From Dipteris shenzhenensis (taxonomy: Eukaryota; Polypodiophyta; Polypodiopsida; Gleicheniales): a stretch of 64,000 nucleotides of DNA. Position numbers and translations under genes: made by a program. The notes beneath the pieces were generated by a model. That model had not been told where the DNA came from. It did not search any database and saw only the letters and a program-made list of their open reading frames with translations. Below are positions 19,883 through 31,000 of this stretch, in pieces. The stretch lies in NCBI GenBank assembly GCA_047967505.1, contig CM106538.1. One strand, written 5' to 3'. The first letter of the stretch is position 1. Each line of letters starts with the position of its first letter.

Positions 19883-21919
19883 ATGGAAGCAGAAGGGCAG
19901 AGTTCAAGGGTGAATCCTAGTGAGTCTAGAGCTCAATCTACACAACAGATGTCACATCACGCAGCACCTACATTGATTGGTAGGATTTCAATATTAGAGG
20001 ATGCTTTACAGCAGATTATGAACCAGCAGCTTCAGGTGAATGCTGGTCAAAATGAGATTAGGGAGATGGTGCAAGCCTTGTCGGCTAGACCGTCTAGGAT
20101 TGATAAGGGCAAAGCTCCAGCAGAGCCAGAGCCCAGTGTACATTCCTTAGAGCGCGCAAGGGTCAAAGTGCCTAATATCGCTAATTATAGACCGGAGAAG
20201 TACGCTGGTCGGATGACCGAGCGCAGCTCTGATGTGATCGAGGTTTGGTTGCACAAGTGGGAAGAAGCCTTCGCCATTTGTGAGATTAGATCCGATCTAA
20301 AGAAAATCCGCGAGGCCACACACCTGTTTATTGAGGCAGCGGACAGATGGTGGATAAAGCAACAGAAGGATCAAGTTGCTCCAACCACCTGGGAAGGGTT
20401 CAAAGCTGAATTCAAGAAACACTTTCTCCCACCTGATGAAGAATCCCGAGCTTGGGATGCTTATAGAAATCTTCGTCAGAGGAGCTTGTCAGTGGCAGAG
20501 TACACTGACAAATTTAGGGAATGTGTTATGAAAATAACAGACCCTCTCCCTATGTCGGTTCAGTTAAAAGACTATATCTATGGACTGAACGACAAAATAA
20601 AAATGGAAGTTCGGGCTAAATATGTGACTACACTAGATGAATCTATAGCAGTAGCCCTGAACTATGAGGATGCCAGAGGCAGATCTGGTGGATTTGTGCA
20701 GGCAGGGACTCAGTATGAGCACCCGAGAAAAGGGGGATTTCAGAGGAAATGGGTTTCAAAGACAAGTGTCTCGCAGCCAAGTGGCCAAACCAAGCAGGTG
20801 AAGCCGGTTGAGGGACTAGTAAAAACAAGTACCACCGTTGGGGTGAAAAGGAAAATAACTCCAATGGCAGCTCGGGCTTGGTCAAAGTCCTCGTTGACCC
20901 CTGAACAAAAGGAGAAAGCTAGAAAAGAAGGATTGTGCTTCGGCTGCCTTCAGCGACATCAGTGGAAGGATTGTCCACTGAACAAAGATCGTCGCACGGC
21001 TAATATGATAATATCTGAATGCGACGTAGAAATGCAGGAGAGTCCCAGTGCGGAACATATGCAGATGCAACTAGCGGGACCTTCTCAGAGGTTAGTACCT
21101 TGTTTGTTATGTGTATCTGTTGCTAAGTTAGTGACGAGTGCACCTGATAACATCCTATCTAAGCCCGCAGCAACGGGGTATACAGCCTTCAATGATACGG
21201 AGTTAATCAAGATGAAAGGGCAAGTGGCCAGTCATGATGTCATTGTGTTGTTTGACTCAGCGTCAACTCACAATGTGATTAACTCCAAGCTCGTGAAGAG
21301 GCTGAAATTAAAGACAAGTCCATCTGACTATGCGTGTACAGTCAGGATGGCAGATGGAAGTTCAACTGAAGTATGGGACCAAAGGGTTACCCAGTTGGAG
21401 CTTCGAATTCAGGACTATGCTGAGAAGCTTGATTTTGAAATGACCAAGCTTGCTCATGCAGATATAGCCCTGGGAATGGCGTGGCATTCTAGGAAGAATC
21501 CAGCCATTGATTGGAAAAAGCACGTATATCAATTCAAGATGAATGATGTGCTTTATGTCTTGCGAGGTGAAAAAGATATACCTCAGGGACCGTTGGTTTC
21601 CGTGATGGAAATCAAGAAGGCTCAAGTAGAGTTTTTATACCTTTGCACAGCATCGGTAGAGTCGGTGGATGATTCTTCGACTAGCACTGATGTTACGCAA
21701 AGTGGTGAGATGGCCAAGCTGGCTAATCTTATAACAGAGGAGTTCTCTGAATGTTTTAGGGATGAACTACCTTATGGGTTACCTCCAGAGCAGAATGTTC
21801 AGCATAAGATTGAACTGATCCCGGGGGCAGAACCTGTAAATAGACCTCCCTATAGGATGAGTTTTGCTGAAGAAGCGGAGGTGCGTAGGCAACTGGAAGA
21901 ATACCTCAAGTTGGGGTAG
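19883..21919 (+). CDS. Gypsy gag-protease part of the gag-pol polyprotein
   Basis: 678 codons from the ATG at 19883, which follows an A-rich leader, to an in-frame TAG. Residues about 90-270 are the gag capsid region (VEVWLHKWEEAFAI-type start, RWWIKQQKDQ, FKAEFKKHFLP, YTDKFRECVMKI). A zinc knuckle near residue 352 reads CFGCLQRHQWKDC, one residue shorter than the usual CX2CX4HX4C. The aspartic protease has LFDSASTHNVI with Asp at 458; Ala stands where Gly is usual. The C terminus (PYGLPPEQNVQHKIELIPGA) is the normal lead into RT. The reading frame continues beyond the stop into RT, so this and the next entry are one polyprotein split by a single codon. Confidence 0.9.
   Translation: MEAEGQSSRVNPSESRAQSTQQMSHHAAPTLIGRISILEDALQQIMNQQLQVNAGQNEIREMVQALSARPSRIDKGKAPAEPEPSVHSLERARVKVPNIANYRPEKYAGRMTERSSDVIEVWLHKWEEAFAICEIRSDLKKIREATHLFIEAADRWWIKQQKDQVAPTTWEGFKAEFKKHFLPPDEESRAWDAYRNLRQRSLSVAEYTDKFRECVMKITDPLPMSVQLKDYIYGLNDKIKMEVRAKYVTTLDESIAVALNYEDARGRSGGFVQAGTQYEHPRKGGFQRKWVSKTSVSQPSGQTKQVKPVEGLVKTSTTVGVKRKITPMAARAWSKSSLTPEQKEKARKEGLCFGCLQRHQWKDCPLNKDRRTANMIISECDVEMQESPSAEHMQMQLAGPSQRLVPCLLCVSVAKLVTSAPDNILSKPAATGYTAFNDTELIKMKGQVASHDVIVLFDSASTHNVINSKLVKRLKLKTSPSDYACTVRMADGSSTEVWDQRVTQLELRIQDYAEKLDFEMTKLAHADIALGMAWHSRKNPAIDWKKHVYQFKMNDVLYVLRGEKDIPQGPLVSVMEIKKAQVEFLYLCTASVESVDDSSTSTDVTQSGEMAKLANLITEEFSECFRDELPYGLPPEQNVQHKIELIPGAEPVNRPPYRMSFAEEAEVRRQLEEYLKLG
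21917..21919 (+). other. In-frame TAG splitting gag-pol
   Basis: The stop lies in LKLG-stop-IQPS, between protease and RT, with the same frame open on both sides. Programmed read-through in retroelements is usually at the gag/pol border and this context lacks the CAR-YYA signal, so a point mutation is more likely. Confidence 0.8.
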
Positions 21920-24586
21920 ATTCAACCAAGTTTCTCACCTTTTGCTTCACTAGTGATATTAAAGAGGAAAAAGGATGATACGTTTCGCCTCTGTATAGAT
22001 TACAGAGCATTGAATAATATCACTGTTAAGCACAGGTATCCGATGGCTCGGATTGATGATTTGCTAGATGCATTACATGGAGCCGTGATTTTCAGCAAGA
22101 TAGATCTTAAGTGTGGCTATCATCAGATCCGGATTAGAGCCGAGGATGTGCATAAAACCGCTTTTAGAAGCAGGTTTGGTCATTATGAGTTTTTGGTAAT
22201 GCCCTTCGGACTTACCAATGCTCCAGCGACCTTCGTCATGCTTATGAACGATTTACTACGTCCGTATATCGGAAAGTTCGTAGTACATTTTATTGACGAT
22301 ATCTTGATATTCAGTAAAAGTGTTACTAAGCATTGTGAACACTTAAGGATAGTGTTCAGTACTTTGAGGAAAGCCAGTCTTTACGTGAATAAAAAGAAAA
22401 CTATACTGTGTATGGTTAGGCTTGAGTATTTAGGGTTCATAATTACTCCACAGGGGGTAGAAATGGATCCGAAGAAAGTGGCTGCGATACTAACTTGGCC
22501 AATCCCTCAGAGTCTGACCGCGTTGCGATCATTCTTGGGCTTTGTCCAGTTTTATAGAAGGCATATCAAAGGATGTTCCGAAATAGTATCGCCATTGACT
22601 GATCTGACCTCAGATAAAGTACCTTTTATTTGGGGACAGAATCAACAAGAAAGTTTTAACACCATAAAACAAGCTGTGGTCTCAGGACCGGTGTTAAAAA
22701 TAGTTGATCCCCAGAAACCGTTGTTCCTAGAAACCGATGCAAGTGGCATTGCGGTAGGAGCAGTCCTCCTTCAAGAGGGAAGGCCAGTAGCCTTTGAAAG
22801 CAAGAAGCTTTCTCCCTCTCAAAGGAATTGGCCAACTCATGAATTGGAGTTGTATGCTGTTATCCATGCTTTGAAAACATGGAGGCATTATCTGTATGGT
22901 TCAGAGTTTTATGTGGATGTGGATCATGATACTCTGAAACATTTCTGTAAACAGCCTGACTTGAGGGGCCGCCAAGCTAGGTGGGCAGAGCTCATGCAGG
23001 AGTTTAATCTAACGATTCGGTACCGAAGAGGAAAAGACAATAAGGTAGCTGATGCGTTGTCTCGCATTATGCACAACCTGAGTTTCACGGTATTAGAGAG
23101 TGCTCTAATGACCGAGATCAGAGAAACTCAGAAGGTGGACGAGTTTGTCCAGAGCTTATGGCCTAAGGCTCATGTGTTAAAACCCGGGGAAAATGAAAAG
23201 GATGACCTGGCATCCAGAAAAGGCCAAACTTATGCAAGATATACCATAAGGGATGGTATGCTAGTTAGAAATGGCAAGGTTGTAGTACCTGGTCAGAATG
23301 ATCTCAGGCAGAGAGTCATTCGACAATGCCATGATAGCCCATGTGCGGGACATCCAGGAGTCGAGAAGACATATGATCTCGTGAAACGAGATTTCTTTTG
23401 GCCCAAGATGAAAAAGCATATTCATGAATATGTGACACGGTGTTTCTCGTGTCAGGTAAGTAAGGCCGAGCGGGTGAAGCCACCCGGACTTTTACAGCCC
23501 TTGGAAATACCACTAAGTAAGTGGGAGAGCATTTCCATGGATTTTATTGTAGGACTACCTGCAACACAAGGAGGATATAATTCTGTCCTTGTGGTGGTTG
23601 ATCGTCTAACCAAGATGGCTCACTTCATTCCGACTAGAGAGTCTGTTAGTGCCCCGCAAGTGGCGGATTTGTTTATTAGACATATATTTCGTCTGCATGG
23701 ATTGCCTAGATCCATAGTGTCAGACAGAGATGTCAGATTTACCGGTCACTTCTGGACAGCGGTATTTGAGACACTAAGGACTGAGTTGGGAATGAGTAGT
23801 GGGGATCATCCTGAGACGGATGGTCAGACGGAGAGAGTCAACCAGACTTTAGAGGATATGCTGAGGGCATATGTGTCATTGAGGCAACATACATGGGACA
23901 AGTGGTTGCCATTGTTGGAGTTTGCCTACAATGATAGGAAACATTCATCTACTGGGTTCAGTCCGTTTGAGCTGAACTATGGTTATAGACCAGCCAATCC
24001 GACTATAGTTGGAGTACCTCAGAAAGTACCTAGTGCCGCGAACTTTGTAGTTCAGATGCGGGAGATGCTAGCACTTGCGAGAGCTAATATCCGCCAGGCT
24101 ATGGATAGAGCCAAGGTGTATGCGGATGAAAATCGGTCTATAAGAGTATTTGAAGAAGGAGAAAAAGTTTTTCTCAGAATTCCTTCGCACTCGAAGTCGT
24201 TGACTTCAGGGGAGTGTGCTAAGTTATCACTTCGATACTGTGGGCCGTGGTTAATTCTAAAGAGAATAGGCAGTGTAGCCTATAAATTAGAATTGCCACT
24301 GGGGTGTAAGATGCACCCGGTTTTTCATGTTTCGCGCTTAAAGAAATTTTTGCATACAGGTGACTCACTAATCGAAGGTGTGGTTTTGTTTCAGGAGATA
24401 GAGGATATTGCAAGGCACAAACCAACCAAGATCCTGGACCGAGGAACAATGCAAATACGAAATCGGAAGATACCCACGGTGTTGGTTGCATGGCATGGTC
24501 AGCCTCTATCGGAAGCTACCTGGGAATCCGTATACCAGTTACGGAGAGCATTCCCAGATTTCATCATCGAGGACGCTGATGCTTGA
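21920..24586 (+). CDS. Gypsy RT-RNase H-integrase-chromodomain part of gag-pol
   Basis: This is the continuation of the frame that began at 19883; the first ATG after the stop is about 21953 but is not a natural start. RT: IDYRALNN, SKIDLKCGYHQIRI (first Asp), and catalytic FIDDIL at 22289-22306. RNase H: LETDASGIAVGAVL, HELELYAVIHAL and the later Asp of LSR-type sequence VADALSR. Integrase zinc finger: CHDSPCAGHPG with RCFSCQ (HHCC). Integrase core: SMDFIVGLP, IVSDRDVRF and DGQTERVNQ give the D, D and E. The tail ends with a chromodomain-like segment (TKILDRG..., VAWHGQPLSEATWESV), which in chromoviruses targets integration to heterochromatin. There are no further stops. Confidence 0.93.
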   Translation: MQPSFSPFASLVILKRKKDDTFRLCIDYRALNNITVKHRYPMARIDDLLDALHGAVIFSKIDLKCGYHQIRIRAEDVHKTAFRSRFGHYEFLVMPFGLTNAPATFVMLMNDLLRPYIGKFVVHFIDDILIFSKSVTKHCEHLRIVFSTLRKASLYVNKKKTILCMVRLEYLGFIITPQGVEMDPKKVAAILTWPIPQSLTALRSFLGFVQFYRRHIKGCSEIVSPLTDLTSDKVPFIWGQNQQESFNTIKQAVVSGPVLKIVDPQKPLFLETDASGIAVGAVLLQEGRPVAFESKKLSPSQRNWPTHELELYAVIHALKTWRHYLYGSEFYVDVDHDTLKHFCKQPDLRGRQARWAELMQEFNLTIRYRRGKDNKVADALSRIMHNLSFTVLESALMTEIRETQKVDEFVQSLWPKAHVLKPGENEKDDLASRKGQTYARYTIRDGMLVRNGKVVVPGQNDLRQRVIRQCHDSPCAGHPGVEKTYDLVKRDFFWPKMKKHIHEYVTRCFSCQVSKAERVKPPGLLQPLEIPLSKWESISMDFIVGLPATQGGYNSVLVVVDRLTKMAHFIPTRESVSAPQVADLFIRHIFRLHGLPRSIVSDRDVRFTGHFWTAVFETLRTELGMSSGDHPETDGQTERVNQTLEDMLRAYVSLRQHTWDKWLPLLEFAYNDRKHSSTGFSPFELNYGYRPANPTIVGVPQKVPSAANFVVQMREMLALARANIRQAMDRAKVYADENRSIRVFEEGEKVFLRIPSHSKSLTSGECAKLSLRYCGPWLILKRIGSVAYKLELPLGCKMHPVFHVSRLKKFLHTGDSLIEGVVLFQEIEDIARHKPTKILDRGTMQIRNRKIPTVLVAWHGQPLSEATWESVYQLRRAFPDFIIEDADA

Positions 24587-24598
24587 AGAGGGAAGGAA
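24587..24598 (+). other. Polypurine tract of the gypsy element
   Basis: AGAGGGAAGGAA immediately before the 3' LTR, just after the gag-pol stop codon. Confidence 0.85.
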
Positions 24599-25093
24599 TG
24601 TTATGCTCTAGTGGAGATAGCATGACCTCGGATAGATCGGTGGGCATTTTCTCTTAGATGACCAACTTTTGTAATAATTAATGTGCGTAATTAAATGGTC
24701 AAGAGAAGTAACTGCCAAGGTCCTAGGTGAGGGCGTAATGGCATTGACTAGATAGTTCTAATAGGGCTTGGGCCTAGGTGCATCTAAATGTGAAAATTGC
24801 CAAGGGGCAATTTGTTTTAAAGGAACTCCAAGAGAGGGGTGAAAAAGGATGCATCTAAGTAAGGGCCTAAAATGTAAACATGTGGCCAGGAACTATCTAG
24901 GGAGATGTGGGTCTCAAGGATAAGTATGAGGGAAATAACGTGATATGAGGTGTGGAAAATACGTATCATGTCCTTGAGAGTTGGCTGGGAGGAATACAAA
25001 GATTGCCATCGCCCGTGGAAAAGGAAGAGTTAGTGCGCAGGTTCAGTATTAGACAGGAGCTGTTTAGGAACGATAGGGAGAAATTGCTTTACA
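24599..25093 (+). repeat. 3' LTR of the young gypsy chromovirus
   Basis: 495 bp, nearly identical to 18728-19222, followed directly by the right GGTTG duplication at 25094-25098. Confidence 0.95.
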
Positions 25094-27020
25094 GGTTGGA
25101 TATGCCTGATTCCGAAGGGGGGGAACAAATCAGACATCCGGCAGTGGAGGCCAATTACCTTGCTGGACACTGCTTACAAGATCTTGGCTAAGGTCTCGCT
25201 AAGGTCTCGAGTCTACGTCTGAGACCTCACCTGCCAGATATCATTCATGAGACACAGACCGATTTTGTCAGGGAGCGTAGCATCCTAGATAACATCTTCA
25301 CTTTATGGGAGGCAGTGGACTGGGCCAGGGAGGAGGAGCAACCGCTGGCCGTTCTTCTTCTCAATTTCAATAAGGCATATGACAGGGTGGAGTGGTCCTT
25401 CTTGGAGGGGAGCATGTAGAGGCTCGGTTTCTCAAAGAGATGGATCAGAGGGGTATCAGCTCTCTATGTGGGCAGCTCATATGATTATTGGGGGCCACAC
25501 AAGCGAGGCCTTCCCTTTCTCCTGCTCAGTGAGGTAGGGCTGCCCGCTGGCCCCTTATCTTTTCCTTTTCGTGGCTGAGGCCTTAGGTTACTTCTTGCAC
25601 TCCCAAACACTTGGCATTACAGGGATGCGGCTTCTAATCAGGCCGGAGGAGGAGCTCCTTGACTCCGAGTTCACAGACAACACATCGCTCTATGTGGATG
25701 GCTCTGTGGCCAGCCTAGAGGGGGTCAGAGGTGCCTTAGCCATTTATTGTGAGGCTTTCGGAGCTTGCATAAATTGGACCAAATCCGTTGGTTTTTGCAC
25801 TGGCTTGGACAAAACCCCCAGGAGGTTCGAGATTGGGGAGCTGATTTTGGCTTTCTTTGGATCCTGAGAGGGAAACGACGCATTACCTGGGCTGCCAGGT
25901 TGGCATTGACATTTCAGCAGAGCAGCACTTCAGCCCGGTCCTAGAGAGTGTTAGGTGGAAGCTCTTATATTAGAGTTTTGCCAAACTCTCGCTTGCGGGA
26001 CGTGTACTAGTGGTGAACCAGGTACTCCTAGCCACAGCCTAGTACATCACCTCGTGTTAGTGCTTTCATCGGGGCTGCATGGGGCAGCAATGGCGCTTAG
26101 TATGAAACTTCCTCTGGTCGGGGGTTCGGATGGCACGCGCAACACTAGATCCAGGGTGGCTTGGCAGACAGTGATTTTGCCATATACGCTAGGGGGGACT
26201 TGGTATTATTGACCCAAAGGTGCAGAGCAGAGCCTCTTGGGCAAGCTGGTGGTGAGGGGCCTTACCCTGTGTGCGGAACCCTAGAAGCTCCTACTCCAGC
26301 AGGGTCTTCTTGGGAACACGCCTCGCACTGGGGGACAGTGGCAGCAGTCCTACAAGTGGATCTTCTCCGAGGCTCCGTTGACAGGGAGGGGCTCTCTGTT
26401 GATGCGGAGTCTTTACAAAGTATGGCAAAGATTGGTAGGAGGACTCATACGGACTAGGCCGTCTTGTAGAGAGGAGTTTGATAGGCAGCCTCTCATCTGG
26501 CACCCAGATGTCAGAGACCTGAAGGGGCGCATGCTAGGGCAATAGACTCATATCGGATGGGTGTAGTGGGATAGGGGACTAGCTAGATCCTTTAGGACAT
26601 GGAGACGACTTCCTAGAGAGCCGAAATTCCCCAGGCAGGCCCTCTCCCACCTCCGAGGAGCAGGTATCAGGATGCAGGAGATTGAGGAGGCAAGGCCAGA
26701 CTCCTAGTGGGAGGGACTACGGATCCCTCAGACCCCTCATTGCTGGTCAGGACAGTCCTCGTCGCGGATAGGGCTACCGCTTCGGATACGCTTTTTTAGG
26801 GAGTCTCTTGGTGCACCCCGGTCTTGTTTCTATCGGGTGGGATCGGGAGGCTCATTGCAGGACGAGTCGGAGATGGAGAAAGAGACAGAGGTGGACCTAG
26901 AGGACCTGGGGTGGCAGAGGGTCAAGATTGTGGGTCCCTCCATCATCTTATCGACCCCAGAGGGGGTGGTGTGGTGCCTTTGGATTTGGGAGGGCGAACC
27001 CTTATGTGACATTCAGTGGG
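25094..27020 (+). pseudogene. 3' portion of the interrupted LINE: reverse transcriptase region
   Basis: Across shifted frames it reads WRPITLLDTAYKILAK, then DIIHETQTDFVRERSILDN, LLLNFNKAYDRVEWSFLEG, and FTDNTSLYVDG. These are the ordered blocks of an L1 reverse transcriptase. The first catalytic Asp (usually LDFEKAYD) is Asn, and the YADD box has become FTDN, so the enzyme could not work. Further downstream, ESLQSMAKI and LDLGGRT-like scraps fit the ORF2 tail. The junction with the next gypsy remnant is near 27020 and is approximate. Removing 18728-25098 joins this directly to the LINE 5' portion. Confidence 0.7.
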
Positions 27021-30000
27021 ACCCAGGGGAGTGGTTGATTCATGCTGTAGAGGTGGATATTCAAGGTTACCAAGATGCCTTGGATTTCCAAGTTATGCAT
27101 CTCGATCGAACTGATGTTGTGCTTGGTCGAGAGTGGTTGTATAGCCTTGGGCATAGCTTATAGCGGAGTTATTTAAATAACTCCATTATGTTTGAAAAAG
27201 ATGGTAGGGTCTTTCAGATTTAGGGACAACATGATGTGCCCAACTCTCCCCTTATTTATTCGATGGAATTGGAATGACGTCTACAACAACAACAATACGA
27301 GGTATATCTCTGCGAGCTTTCTTTTATTGGTGATTTTATTTCTGCTACATCTCAAAAGAATAAATTTTATCTTGATGTGATTAAAAAGTACGAATCTTCG
27401 TTTAAGGATTTAATGGTTCAATTTAAAGATGTTTTTCCGAGGGACTTGCATGATGGTTTACCTCTCGAGCAAGATGTAGATATCATAAAATAGACATAAT
27501 TCTTGGATCTACCCCTGTTTATAAACCATCATATAGACTTAGTCAAACGGAAGAACGTGAGGTCAAAAGACAATTAATGGAATTTTTAGAAAGGGCCAAA
27601 TTCAACCTAGTAATTCACCATGGTCATCACCAATTTTACTGGTTTGAAAAAAGTATGGCACTATGCGTTTATGCATAGATTGTAGAGCCTTAAATAAAAT
27701 CACAATAAAAAATAAGTATTCTATGTCTCGCATTGATGAGCTCTTTGATCAATTGCAAGAAAAAAATATTTTATAAAAATTGCCTTCAGATCAGGATATC
27801 ACCAAGTGCGAATTAAAGAAGAGGGTGTCCCTACTAAGACATCATTTCGTACTAGATACGGGCATTATTAGTTTAAAGTAATGCCGCTAGGTTTAAATAA
27901 TGCTTTAGCAACTTTTATGACACTTATGAATAGTGTCTTGAGATCATATTTAGGAAAATTTGTTGTAGTATTCCTATATGATATCCTAATCTATAGTAAA
28001 ACGAGGAAAAAGCATTTGGAAAAGTGTTCCAATTGCTTAGAAATAATTCTCTTTTTGCAAAAGAATCCAAACGTGAATTCTTTGCAAAAGAAGTCAAGTA
28101 CTTGGGACATATAATATCCCAAGAAGGGATTCGTATGGATCCCGAGAAGGTTAGGGCCATATTGGAATTCTTAGATTTGCAAACATTCTTAGATTTGTCT
28201 GGGTTTTATAGCAGATTCATCCAAGACTATGCTAAGATTGTTGTTCCAATGACAGATTTGCTTAAGAGGAAGGAAAGTACCTTCACATGGAATGAACCTC
28301 AAAAGAATAGTTTTGAGAAGTTAAAAGTAGCTATAGCATCTACTCCTGTCTTAAAGGTAGTGGATCCCAATGAACTATTCGTGGTTGAAACAGATGCCAG
28401 TGACTTTGCTGTTGGTGGGGTGGTACTTTTACAAAAGGGTTGACCAGTGGATTTTGAAAGCAAAAATTAGACCATGTCCAATAGAATTACTCGGCATATG
28501 TAAAGAAACTATATGCTATAGTCTATGCTTTGAAGAAATGGAGGCACTATTTGTATGGTGCCAAATTTGAGATCATTTTTTATCAAGAAAGCATTAAGTG
28601 GATTTGTACTCAGCCAAATCTTAAAGGAAGAAAAGCTAGATGGGCTCAAATAATGCAAGAGTTTGATATTCAATTGACATATTGAAAGGGGAAGTTTAAT
28701 GTGGTAGCAGACTCCCTAAGCCAAATACCAATGGTTAATGAATTGATTTTTACTCAATTTCAAAATGGTTTCCTAGACTCCTGAAAAGGAAAATGTGAGT
28801 TTGATTCTCACTTTTTTCTGAAATATGGAAAGCAATTAAGAAGAGGCATCCAACTAATCGAGAAGCTTTCATTGAGGAGTCACATGGAAATGGTGACACA
28901 CCATAGGTTGGTGATAAAGGACTCAAATGGAAAAAGTATACTATTGAGGATGGCTATCTGCTCTACAAAGGTAGAGTATGTGTCCCGGATAATTATGACA
29001 TTAGGCACCAAATTCTTTTCATGTCATGATAGTCCGATTGCTGGACACCCGGGAATTCAGAAGACATAAGCGCTTCTAAATTCTTTTGGCCTGGAATAGA
29101 CAAGGACATCCAAGATTATGTATTGAAGTGCCAAATATGCCAAGTCAATAAGGCTAGACGCCTTAAGGTAGTAGGTCTCCTACACCCATTGGAGATTCCA
29201 TCTGGCAAATGGGAAAGTATCTCCATGGATTTTATTGTTGGATTACCTAGGACATAGAGGGGGCACGGCTCTGTGTGGGTAATTACGGATCAATTGACCA
29301 AGATGGCTCATTATATTCCAACCAATGAAGAGGTCAAAATTCTAGAATTAGCTAGGCTATTTATGGAGCATATTTATAAATTGTATGGGCTATCAGCCGA
29401 TATTGTTAGTGACCGGGATAGCAAATTTAACAACCATTTTTCGAGGGTTGTGTTTGTGAGGTTGGAAACTTCTTTGAATATGAGCACCGCGGATCATCCA
29501 TAGAGTGATGGTCAAACTGAAAGGGTCAAGCAGGTCATTGAGGATATGCTTCGAGCATGTGTAAGTAAACGGCAAACTAATTGGGAACAGTATTTGCCCA
29601 TATTAGAATTTGCATATAACATTGCCAAACATTCAGCTACAGGTTTTAGTCCATTCATGATGATGTATGGATTTCAACCTAGAGTCCCAGTGGTAGTGGG
29701 ACTCGAAAGAGAGAAGGTTCAAGCAACTAAAGACTTTCTAGAAGATATGAATCAAATGCTCTAGAAGATATGAGTCAAATGCTCAAGTTAGCTAAAGATG
29801 GCATTAGAAGAGCTCAGGATAGAGAACAAAGTTATGCAAACCCCCACCATAGAAGGTTGGAGTTTGAAGAAAACTAGAAAGTCTCCCTCAGGATACCTGA
29901 ATCTTTGGAATCCCTAAAGACAAGTATTGTGGACCATTCACAATATTCAAGAGAATTGGAGAACTTGCTTACAAATTAGCCTTACCATAGGGATGTAGAG

Positions 30001-30286
30001 TACATCCAGTTTTTCATGTAAGTAGGCTAAAAAGAAAGTTAGGAGATAATGATAGTCTCATTGGAAATGTAGTCTTAGTGGAGCTCATTGAACCTGCTAC
30101 TTTACCACATGAACAAAAAAAAAAAAAGATCGACAAGAAAAAAGATCACGACATACAATATGGCAAGAATGTTTGGTTAAGTGGAAAGATAGACTTATGG
30201 AGAGTTCAACATGGGAAAGGGTAAGCAATCTCCACAGGAGGTTTGTTTTTGAGGACGTAAACCATTCTTAAGAGGAAGGGAATGTT
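27021..30286 (+). pseudogene. Decayed Ty3/gypsy pol (5'-truncated)
   Basis: Begins in a protease tail (VEVDIQGYQDALDFQVM, VVLGREWLYSLGH) and continues through RT (MPLGLNNALATFMTLMNSVL, FLYDILIYSK in place of F/Y-x-DD), RNase H (VVETDASDFAVGGVVLLQ), the integrase zinc finger (CHDSPIAGHPGIQKT) and the core (SMDFIVGLP, IVSDRDSKFN, DHP-stop-SDGQTER). It ends with CRVHPVFHVSRLK, but no clear chromodomain. The catalytic box reads YDIL, with the first Asp replaced by Tyr. Many stops and frameshifts are present, several explained by CAG-to-TAG or CGA-to-TGA. The gene order matches the young element, but the sequence differs greatly, so it is a separate and much older family. No 5' LTR was found. Confidence 0.85.
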
Positions 30287-31000
30287 ACGTGAGCCATACT
30301 CATGGAACGCCATGGCTTCGATATGGCAAGGCAGGAAACTAGAGGGCTCGACAGCACTTGCATTACAGAGTGGCTAGAGGGTTTGAGTCTAGGGTCACAC
30401 CTAGACTTAGGCAATATCGTGGAGGTGTAAAATGAGACTCAAGAGTGGGCTTTAAAGGAAGGGGTCCCTTGTGGGACACATGGCACCAAAGTAAATTACC
30501 AAGTGGCAAGTGCTGGGCTACAGGAAGAGTTCTAGGGAGAACTGAACGAGAGAGAAGGAGGATCTCTCTCACAAGACGAATGGGGATTTTCTCTAGAGCT
30601 CGTGGCTGGGAGGTAATTGAAGCTGAGAGCCCTCTATGTTACGCTGAAAGTCCCACCTTGCTGCCTTTGCAAGTTCTCCTCTGCTCCAAGGTGGTGCAGA
30701 ACCAGTCGCAGTTAACTGACAGCTCTCCCTCCTGTCCTTACAGCCCACATGGCAGCTGGCATGCTGCCCTGCCAAATGCTCTCAGTTCTGCCCCCATGGC
30801 TCCCCCGGTGGAATCTCTGAATCCCTGCTGGTACACCTCCCCCATGCTCTCCTCATTTGGGGGCTCACAGGTGGGGAGGTGACCCAACAATATCCTTGAC
30901 CAGCTAGTCCTTGAAAAGCTTTTCCCCATGATCCCTCTACCTCTACCTCTAACTAGTTTATTTTTTAGGGGTTCAGTAAAGTTTCTAGGCTTATAACTCA
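30272..31000 (+). repeat. Polypurine tract and 3' LTR of the decayed gypsy
   Basis: AAGAGGAAGGGAA precedes TGTTACGTGAGCC at about 30287, mirroring the young element's tract and LTR start. Only the left LTR edge is defined; the right end (around 31000) is a guess because there is no second copy. Confidence 0.55.

Larger units (their letters stand above)
18728..25093 (+). mobile_element. Near-complete Ty3/gypsy chromovirus
   Basis: A 6366-bp element with matched 495-bp LTRs, a GGTTG target duplication, a primer-binding site complementary to initiator-Met tRNA, a single gag-pol reading frame and a polypurine tract (24587-24598). The only defect seen is one in-frame TAG at 21917. The order gag, protease, RT, RNase H, integrase, chromodomain identifies a chromovirus; the sub-lineage is not assigned. 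It lies inside the RT-coding part of an older LINE. Confidence 0.95.

Noticed and set aside
24817-25191. Small ORFs repeated in both gypsy LTRs
   Set aside because: They are identical because the LTRs are duplicates; no coding function is indicated.
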